A DNA stretch of 64,000 bases from Phlegmacium glaucopus. Its lineage: Eukaryota > Basidiomycota > Agaricomycetes > Agaricales > Cortinariaceae. The translations under genes and the position numbers were made by a program. Under the pieces are notes generated by a model, which did no database searches, was not told where the DNA came from, and saw only the letters and a program-made list of their open reading frames with translations. Positions 55,967 to 64,000 of this stretch are shown piece by piece; within the stretch, counting starts at the first letter, position 1; every line of letters begins with the position of its first letter. The stretch is from NCBI GenBank assembly GCA_015039465.1, contig MU130264.1, positions 10,724 to 74,723 on the forward strand. The letters are read 5' to 3'.

Positions 55967-56899
55967 TAGACGGGTTTGATGGAAACCATCATGATGCATG
56001 TTGGCCCCGATATTTATAATTAGAGGAGATTACGGTAAATGAACTATACCGTTTGACACTAGTGTACGATCTGGACTTTCATCTGACAGCAATGTACACT
56101 GCACCCTACGGCCTGATGGTTTTACCGACATTCTAAAGTAACAGCACTGTCAGATGCAGGCGAGAGCACAAAGATAATAGCGATGAATGCCTGAGTATTG
56201 AGTCCGAGTCCCCGATGATCGCCCAATTAATGTGATCGATGATTTGCAAGGCTTGAATCGCATGTTTCTAATTGAACAAGGGAGGCTTGTGGGAAATATC
56301 TAGGCGCCCAGCTCGAACCCAATATTTTCATCTCAGCCCATTTGAAATGTAACTTACATTAAGTATTTCTCTATCTTTGTCAAGCTTAATTTGTGGCTTT
56401 CAGTTCAGGTAAAAGATACACCAAAAGGGGAAGTCCCTCGCAGGCTGAGTTTAAAACAACAAATACCCATACAGTTATTAGTTATTCAGGAGCGCGCTCC
56501 ACCGAAAAGGGATACATGTTCTTATCTAACACTAACTAAAGCTAACTAACCTGTCCTAACCAAGTTCCAACCCAACCTGGACCTAACCAGCACGTACCAG
56601 TAGATGCATCGGAGTGTCAAAACCATTTGAACGCCGAGCTCCGGCATATGATTTGATGCAACATTGTCACTCTGCTTCGTGTTGTGTGTCGATCTCCAGA
56701 TAACCGTGATAATGAAACTTGTTGCGAATGCTGTGGCTTTAATCCTGCCAGCATCCACGTGTTTTCTGGTCCAGCTTCTCTCAGGCACTCTGCAAAGAGT
56801 TATAAGCCTATCACTCCCCTGAGGCTGCAACCACTCTCTAACGATCATCCGCTCCCATCTTCAATTCTAAACCACCATCCTGTATAAATCTGTTTTGCT
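55967..56899. other. Third copy of the AKR-GTPase interval
   Basis: Homologous to 25765-27174; about 450 bp (25900-26350) are missing at 'aatgtacactgca|ccctacggcc'. The final 200 bp before the GTPase start are well conserved. Confidence 0.6.
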
Positions 56900-57935
56900 A
56901 TGCCAGTTTCAACGGTAACAGAAGATATTACAAAGACTGCAAAGCCGATAGCATCATTTTGTATGGACTCTTCGTGTCGACCAAAGGCATATTGCTGACG
57001 ACAGTTTTACAGGTTCTTGGGTCACCCCGGATCTGGAAAGAGCAATGTGCGCGATATGTTTATATACTAATCTTCGTGTTTTTCACCTGTTTTAAGGTTT
57101 GTGGACACCCTTACGGACCAACCTGGTCGTCGTGCCGGCGTTAGCTTGGAGTCATGCACGGCTGAGGTTTGCGCCGTCAAAGTGTCCAATCATCCAATAT
57201 ATGGAGATCGACTCGTCTTCGTGGATACTCCTGGGTTCGTGACTACTAGGATCCGACAAATCCGAGGTGGAGATACTTGAAATGGTTACGAGTTGGCTTC
57301 GGACATCGTAAGTTGTACCTTCTTTTTTGTGGCTAGCTGGTCTTTGAGGATGACTTTGTTAAGATATGAACAACCAATGAAACTGGCTGGGGTCGTATAC
57401 ATGCACCAAATCACGGGCACTACCATAGCTGTAAGTCTTCATATGTTTTCCGAGTTGTGTGGTCAACAAGCTATGAAAAAAGTATTGCTCGTAACTACTA
57501 TGTGGGACAAGGTGTACTCTCCGGCTCTGAGAGACAGGTGGGAGGAGTGTTCCAGCACGAGAGAGAGCTCCTCGAGCGCTACTGGAAGACGATGGTGGAT
57601 GATGGCGCTATGACTGCTCAATCCAAAAACTCCCCGAAATCGGCCTGGTAAATTATCGATACTTTTCTCAAACGGCAAGAAGCCGATGGGGCGTTCAATA
57701 AAACACAACCAGGTTTACACTCGGACCTGCAAAAGCACCTAGCGCGACGGCGAGATACCATTCACTCTCAAGCTCAACAAGCTCGAAACGAAGGAAAGCT
57801 GCGGCTCACTCGTGAATTAGAAACGGAGCTCGAAGGTATTGAAAAGAAGTTCAACAAGGCGCTGAAAGGCGAAAAAAGGTTCATACATATACGGTGATAT
57901 ACCGTTCTTCAGCAAGAAATCACGGCGGTGAGATT
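56900..57935 (+). pseudogene. P-loop GTPase copy 3, multiple disabling changes
   Basis: It keeps the P-loop bases for 'GHPGSGKSNVRDMF' but the codon pair after 'MFI' is TAC-TAA, an early stop (about 57066). 'gactactaggatccg' has an extra base, 'gcctggtaaattatcg' creates another stop where copy 1 has 'AWEIID', and exon 1 is shortened. Three-exon layout and the C-terminal 'QRRDTIHSQAQQARNEGK' region are still recognisable. Confidence 0.82.
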
Positions 57936-58039
57936 TATCCTTAATTCTGGTTAATATTTTCCTTTCTCACTAATTGTTTTGATGAACAGCGGTCTTTATG
58001 ATTTTTATTTATGCCTGCGTACCTCAGAGCCTCTAAGGC

Positions 58040-58620
58040 CTATTTCCATCGTCAAAAACAGCGGTCTTTCAATAAGCAAGGAAGACGCTGCCTGAGGTGT
58101 AAACAGAGCGATGAGCGACGAGAGAAAGGGGTCGTGGGTGAGAAAGCTCATGAGAGGGAATCGTTATGACATTGATAACTAAATCACGGTCGTAAGGGGA
58201 AGAGACGCTCGAGTGGCCCGTCAATGATGATCTCGACTTCCACCTCTTCCTCGACTCCATCGACAATTTGCTTCTTCATCCGCTTCTCCTTCTTTGAAGG
58301 AAGACGCATGATAGGGTATGTACTTGTGTCACCCATACAATTCAGATCAGGAGTTTGCTCTGAGGATATGTCAATAAAGAGCTGATGAATACGATAATAG
58401 AAAAACTCACTGTCCTTCAAGTTCGTGATTCTCTTGATCCGTGGCTGGAACGAGGCATCGCGCTCGCACCTCTGTGTGCTGGTCATGGTGTCAACAGAGC
58501 TCATAAGCGGCCTGCGCTTGCTCCTTCGCCTCGGGGGCTGGTCCCGTGCACTTTTACCTTGCCGTCTGGTACAGGGAGTTTTCCTTCTGCACCTGGCATG
58601 ATGAGAGAACGTTCGCGCTA
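58040..58620 (-). CDS. Unknown minus-strand gene between GTPase and NLR, copy 2
   Basis: Segments 'DASFQPRIKRITNLKDSEFF' (about 58460-58400) and 'IMRLPSKKEKRMKKQIVDGV' (about 58310-58250) are conserved with copy 1 at 29020-29650. A GTGAGT donor follows 'NLKD' and a CTCAG acceptor precedes 'caaactcctgatctg'. A start could be the ATG at about 58600 ('MPGAEGKLPVPDG'). No domain recognised; exon borders uncertain. Confidence 0.4.
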
Positions 58621-58735
58621 ATACGCAACAATAGGAAAGAAGCACATGGGCGGTGAGAGAGTTTACTTGCATTTTACAAGAAATGAGTTTCCAACACTGA
58701 GAAATACAGCTGCTGTTGCTACAAGTAGCGAGCAC

Positions 58736-61700
58736 CTAACGAATAAAACATTCATGCCATGAGGGTCCTAATTTGCTATTCCTAAAAGAAATTGTTGCAG
58801 AGCCATGCCGAGATATAATGAGGATGTTCTGTGGACGACGCAGGACATTGCGAACAGTTGACGGAATCCAAATGAGCCGTTTGGCATCAGACAGGATCCA
58901 GCCATCTTCATCCATGACCCATGAAGCATCAAGACCTAAGTTAGCCAACTCGTGTGCTGACTGGTCCTCAGACCGGGACACAATTTGGTTGCTATGAGGT
59001 GAGACCACAGCCGAGTTGATGTAGCTGGTGTGACCTTGGAGCTGCTCGCCCATCTTCGCATCCCACACCCGCACCGACTGGTCAGCAGACCCAGAGACGA
59101 TTTGGTTGCCGTCCGGTGAGAACGCGACCGAGTAGACATCATTGGTGTGACCTTGCAGCTCCCTCAGCAGCTCGCCCGTCTTTGCATCCCACACCCGCAC
59201 CGAGTGGTCATCGGACCCAGAGATGATTAATTTGTTGTCAGGCGAGAATGTAACCGAGTTGACCCGTCCGGTGTGACCTTGCAACTCCCTCAATTGCTCG
59301 CCCGTCTTCGCATCCCATACCCGTATCAACTGGTAAGACCCAGAGACGAATTGGTTGTTGTCAGGTGAGAATGCGACCGAGTTGACCCGGTCAGTGTAAA
59401 CTTCAAGTTGAAACTCCCTCAACTGCTCGCCCGTCTTCGCATCCCACACCCGCACCAACTGGTCATTATGCCCAGAGATAATTTGATTGCTGTCAGGTGA
59501 GAATGCGACCGAGGCGACACCCCTGTTGGGACCTTGCAACTCCCTCAGCTGCTCACCCATCTTCGCATCCCACACCCGCACCGACTGGTCATAAGACCCA
59601 GAGACGATTTGGTTGCCATCAGGCGAGAATGCGACCGAGGTGACCTCATCGGTGTGACCTTGCAATTTCCTCAGCTGCTTGCCTGTCTTCATATCCCATA
59701 CCCGCACTGATCGGTCAACAGACCCCGAGACAATTTTGTTGCCATCAGGCGAGAATGCAACCGAACTGACCGGCCCAGTGTGACCTTGCAACTCCCTCAG
59801 CTGCCCGCCTGTCTTTGCATCCCACACCCGCACCAACCGGTCATCAGACCCAGAGATGATTTGGTTGCTGTCAGGCGAGAATGCAACTGAGTTGACCTCA
59901 CTGGTGTGACCTTGTAACTCCCCAGGCCTCAGCTGCTCATCCGTCTTCGCATCCCACACCTGCACTAACAAGTCTTCTGAACCAGAGATGATTTGGTTGC
60001 CATCAGGCGAGAACGCGACCGAGTTGACCCAATTGGTGTGACCTTTCAGCTCCATGAGCTGCTCGCCCATTTTCACGTCCCACACTCGCACTGAGTAGTC
60101 ATTGGACCCAGAGACGATTTTGTTGCCATCAGGCGAGAACGCAACCGAGTTGACCCATCTGGTATGACCTTCCAACTCCCTCAACTGCTCACCCGTCTTT
60201 GCATCCCACACCCATATCGACCGGTATGACCCAGAGATGATTTGGTTGCTGTCGGGCGAGAATGCAACCGAGGTGACCCCGTTGTCACCTCGCAGCTCTC
60301 TCAGCTGTTTGCCTGTCTTTGCATCCCACACCCGCACCGACCGGTCATAAGACCCAGAGACGATTTGGTTGCCATCAGGCGAGAACGCGACCGAGTTGAC
60401 ATCATCGGTGTGACCTTTCAGCTCCATAAGCTGCTCGCCCATTTTCACGTCCCATACCCGCATTGATTTGTCGTAAGACCCAGAGACAATATTATTGCCA
60501 TTGGGGGAGAACGCAACCGAGCTGACCAACTCAGTGTGACCTTGCAACTCGCTCAACTGCTCGCCCATCTTTGCATCCCACACCCGCACCAACTGGTCAC
60601 CAGACCCAGAGACGATTTGGTTGCCGTCAGGCGAGAATGCAACCGAGCCGACCCCACCAGTATGACCTTGCAACTCCCTTAGCAGCCTGCCTGTCTTTGC
60701 ATCCCACACCCGCACCAACAGGTCACCAGAGACAATTTGGTTGCCGTCAGGTGAGAACGCGACGCAGGAGATTTCAGCCATAGCAGTCATAGTCAGTAAT
60801 GATACTGTGATAGTACCCCTGGGCAGTGAAATTGATGGCATAAATGCAAACCGGGGCCTCCAATGTGTACAGACTGGTGAATCTTGAGACCATGTTAACA
60901 GCGCTGAAATGTACAAATGCGGAGTTGATTTCGATGCAGGACTACCTGCAAAAAAGGTCGAGAAATTTGCAGCGTCTGTTAAGTACCTCAGCAGGTCTGG
61001 ATATTGCTTTCCCTGGGATATGACTTTTGAGATAGGTTCTGTTTCACAATAGGCAACATATTTCTTACCCTCTTGACCCAGTCTTCAGCATCCCTCAACA
61101 ACGGCGAACACTCAGATTTGGTGTCAATAAGATTCATGGCTTCAATCCAGAATAGTAGTTTGTCATACATGAACTTGTTGAGGCAGAGGAACAGGTCATT
61201 GGTGTCGTTCTCTGCAGGTGCTGCTCGCGATAGGTGCCTAGCCCAGTGCCGTGAAGCATATCGTAGAGTAGGCGTGAGTTGTTTGTGCTTCCGATCATTG
61301 AGCTCAGGCACATCGAAATCAAAGATGTATGACGAGTCAAGGTCACACATGTTGAAATGTAACAATTTCTGCATAATGGAGAAGCACTGACAAGCCAGGA
61401 CGGCATGATGAGCAGACACATCGCAGCATACATCAATATCACGGTTTGGATAGTTTGATTGGGGGGAAATCCTGAACTTCGCTCGTTCTTGATCGAAGAT
61501 AAAGTCAGGAAATGAAGTATGGTACCAGTAAACACAGTTATCTTTGGAAGAAACAAACAGGACAGCGTGTAGAGAGTCCACGACTGTCTTGACCGTATCC
61601 TGATCTGTATCACTGAGGTCGGCTAGAACGGACATGTTGATACTGCTTTCTGCGCAGAGGACTGTATGGAGGATCTGCAAGCGTTTGCGACTGACGCGGT

Positions 61701-63645
61701 CATCCCCAAAAGTAACTCCCAGGATCTGCTCGTATAATTCGTCCACCGCCATTCGTCCACCCCATCCAGCCGATGTTGGCCACGAGCTCAGCATGTTTTG
61801 CAGCTGGGAGCGCTTCTCGCTGGCTGAGAAAGGAAGATTAAGAGGGGATATGAATCTCACGGCGGTGGCGGCATAGATGAACAATCCACCTGCACGGTGT
61901 GCCAGTTCTACTAGCTCGTGCTCATCCTTTAAATCCGGGAGTGCCTCAGACAGATATCTTTCAATGTCCTTTTGGACGTTGGCAGTATCAACCTCTTGGA
62001 GCCTGCAAACCGCATTCGCAGGGAACGACTTGCACATATCAACGAGCCTGGGATCTGGTCGACTCGTCACAAGAAACTTGATTCTAGTGAGTTTACCAGA
62101 CTCAACAACGCGAAGCAGCTCTTGCAGAAACTCGGTTCCACGATCACTCTCGTCCAGAGCATCCACAACAACTACAGGCACTTGAAGGCAATCTCGCCGA
62201 GCAAGGGATGATTGCCATGGTTTTGCAAGGAGCTCGTCCATATGTCGACGCAGGCCTTCATCTACGATCTTCGAGTTGCTCTCCAGGACAGGTAAAACTT
62301 CAGATGCGTATGAGGAAAACAGTTCGGCGAGGTCGCGGCACAGTGTCGTGATGAGGAGCTTCGAGTTCTTGCTGTCGAGCTGGCGTGAACAGAAGAAGGA
62401 GGTAGATGGTACCTTGGCTTCCTCTAGCAGCTTGCAGATAGTATAGGCGATTGTGGTCTTGCCCAAGCCGGCCAGTCCGTTGAGCCAATATACTGTCGGA
62501 GCTTTCGCAGGGTCGTTCTCCTTTGCCCACCCCATAATCTGCTCAATGATGTCGACGCGCGTACCCTCCGTGCACGGACCCCGCGAAACATTGATGATGT
62601 TGATGGCAGCACTGAAAGCTGCATTACGAGAGCGAGGGAGGGACTGGAAAATTACGTGCTACGAGAGTCATTAGAACAATATCATCCTCGATCGATAGTG
62701 ATATGCCACACACCTTCAGGATATCATGCGTGTTCCTTTCCAGCAACAGAGTGAGTTCAACCTAGAGAGCAGTCAATAAAGTATAGTTCTAAACGTCATG
62801 AGCAACTTACGTGGAATATATCAAGTGAATCTTTAATTGCTTGACACGAGGAAACGAGCTCTCCTGCATCATCGCTGTTATTAGCCAATCTGACAATAAA
62901 TCCTCGTTCGAGCATGGCCTTGATCTTTTTGTCTTCTTCTTCCAGTGACCTGTGGACGCCAGTATTAGTGATTGCGCTTCGAAATGTATCGAGGTGTAGA
63001 AGCATACTGGCACAAATTCTTCATCATCTGATCCAACTGCTTGTGGTCCTTGGATTCACTCAGCTTTGTCGCGAGGACTGATGCCAACCGATCAATGCAT
63101 GTTAAGACCCGTTCCATTTCATCATAGTTGCCAGATGTTTTCTATGCATGAAATAAGGCCAAGATTGACATTAACGGTACCACATAACTCACCTTGTACA
63201 TATCGACGCAAGCGACAACACCAGCAACAAGCGACTTCAGGGGAGTGAAGAGGTCTGAGGATTCATTAACGACCTTGAGCAATTCGTAGGCCCCGTTCAA
63301 AGTGGTTTTGGCATAGTCCTTGGCTAAGTGAGAGTTAACGTTAAAGAGTTGAACGCGGTGCCTTCGAGACGGAGATCTACCTGAATAAGACGAGGGATGG
63401 TCGGAGTCATGCTTGGAGGAGCCTAACTGAGTTGATGAGACAGGACAGTCCACGGATTGGATGCAGATGGGGGAAGATGGACAGAATGCCTGGGAGGAGA
63501 CTCTAGATGATGATGATACACTTGCTCTAAGCCCGGTTTGGGCTGCATTACTTGGCGATGGCGAGAGGCTTAAATTTATTAAAGATCTCCAACCATCAGA
63601 TAGCCGAAGAAAACGCCTTTTCTGCTTCTGTGGCTGGTTGGACAT
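58736..63645 (-). CDS. NLR-like STAND protein 2: helical N-domain, NACHT, 14 WD40 repeats
   Basis: Seven exons (63645-63381, 63323-63193, 63141-63008, 62949-62811, 62761-62714, 62643-61069, 61012-58736) splice to 1522 aa, each intron at the same place as in NLR1. Walker A 'GLAGLGKTT', Walker B 'VVVVDALDES', 'VTSRPDPRL' and 'AGGLFIYAATAVRFI' are intact. The fourth intron carries a textbook 'cactaat' branch site; without splicing a stop would occur there, which confirms the exon model. The WD40 region again has 14 repeats plus a degenerate 15th. Repeats 5-7 match NLR1 most closely and others differ in the surface-variable positions. It is intact and is the best-conserved partner to NLR1. Confidence 0.9.
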
Positions 63646-64000
63646 GTCGGGGTCAGGTCGATCATTCGTCCGTCAACGTCAATCTGGTTGTGCTTGTTTG
63701 GTTTATTATGTAATTATATGCTTGACAAGTTCGCATATATCTTCAGAGTTCAACGTCATTTATGCACGCACTCAGAGTTGGGCATGCGCATCATTGCCAG
63801 CGAATGCGCAGTTGTCATTGAAAAAAGTATCAAGACAAAATAAGCTATTATGGAGGCCGTCGGTAACTAGAAAATCGTTGATCTGAGGATAACTTCAGGA
63901 ATGGCAAGAGGAAGCTGTCGAGTTTCGAGAAAAAGACTCCCATAAAACTCTAGCGCTCCCAGCATTCACATTCGCACCATGGATACTTGACAACCTGCGA
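63646..64000. other. NLR2 upstream region and start of a further cassette
   Basis: Homologous to 34674-35312. The last bases, 'gcaccatggatacttgacaacctg', match those preceding the AKR3 remnant, so another AKR copy probably follows beyond the window. Confidence 0.6.

Overview
The window looks like part of a basidiomycete genome, most likely an Agaricomycete. Nearly every gene is split by short (40-70 bp) GT-AG introns. The protein families are ones typical of mushrooms and their relatives: NACHT-WD40 STAND proteins, AIG1-like P-loop GTPases, BTB proteins with a 'LWALYAL' motif, a mucin-like single-pass membrane protein and a Hos3-type histone deacetylase. The window is rich in Ty3/gypsy and copia LTRs, DNA-transposon MITEs and foldback elements. 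No tRNA, rRNA, CRISPR or prokaryotic signal was recognised.

Positions 1-20,500 are a transposon graveyard. It starts with the 3' end of a chromodomain Ty3/gypsy pol (3-599). An antisense two-exon Zn2Cys6-like coiled-coil gene (775-1805) lies between pol and the 3' LTR (from 1949). That LTR is interrupted by a TG...CA element with a 4-bp target duplication (2079-2848). A second copy of the same LTR (12307-13794) carries the same kind of element at the same target base, and a third copy is uninterrupted (15257-15832). Two elements with CTTTACACTC termini (2958-4555 and 8369-9506) have arms built from short degenerate words. Also present are a decayed host-type gene (4620-7020), an AATGAGAA satellite, a divergent gene pair beside a copia-like LTR (9983-12166), a pogo-type TIR element with a small ORF (15935-16875), two large palindromic elements (17472-17838 and 19491-20181) and hAT-like remnants.

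Positions 20,500-64,000 hold a BTB gene and then a repeatedly duplicated cassette. The cassette consists of aldo/keto reductase (AKR, +), P-loop GTPase (+), a small minus-strand unknown, and a NACHT-WD40 NLR-like gene (-), followed by the next AKR. AKR1 and AKR2 (22418-23801 and 24339-25764) splice to intact 311- and 312-aa proteins with a hydrophobic C-terminal tail. NLR1 (29772-34673) and NLR2 (58736-63645) splice to intact proteins of 1521 and 1522 aa with the same seven-exon structure. GTPase copy 2 (40048-40987) is intact (277 aa); copies 1 and 3 carry disabling changes. In the middle unit the NLR has been deleted down to its last ~17 codons (41979-42032). The window ends just after the start of a further homologous block.

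Between the second and third cassettes lie an intact secreted isochorismatase-like hydrolase (42164-43508), a methyltransferase relic, two broken copies of a Hos3-like histone deacetylase, an inverted ~690-bp segment, fragments resembling Dbf4 and a HAMP-repeat histidine kinase, two adjacent MITEs, and an intact mucin-like membrane protein (50792-52418).

Inference: the NLR, GTPase and tail-anchored AKR may be an evolving immune or allorecognition module, kept by tandem duplication and trimmed by deletion. All splice models were derived by hand from splice sites and reading-frame continuity. Family names come from motif recognition, not from a database search.
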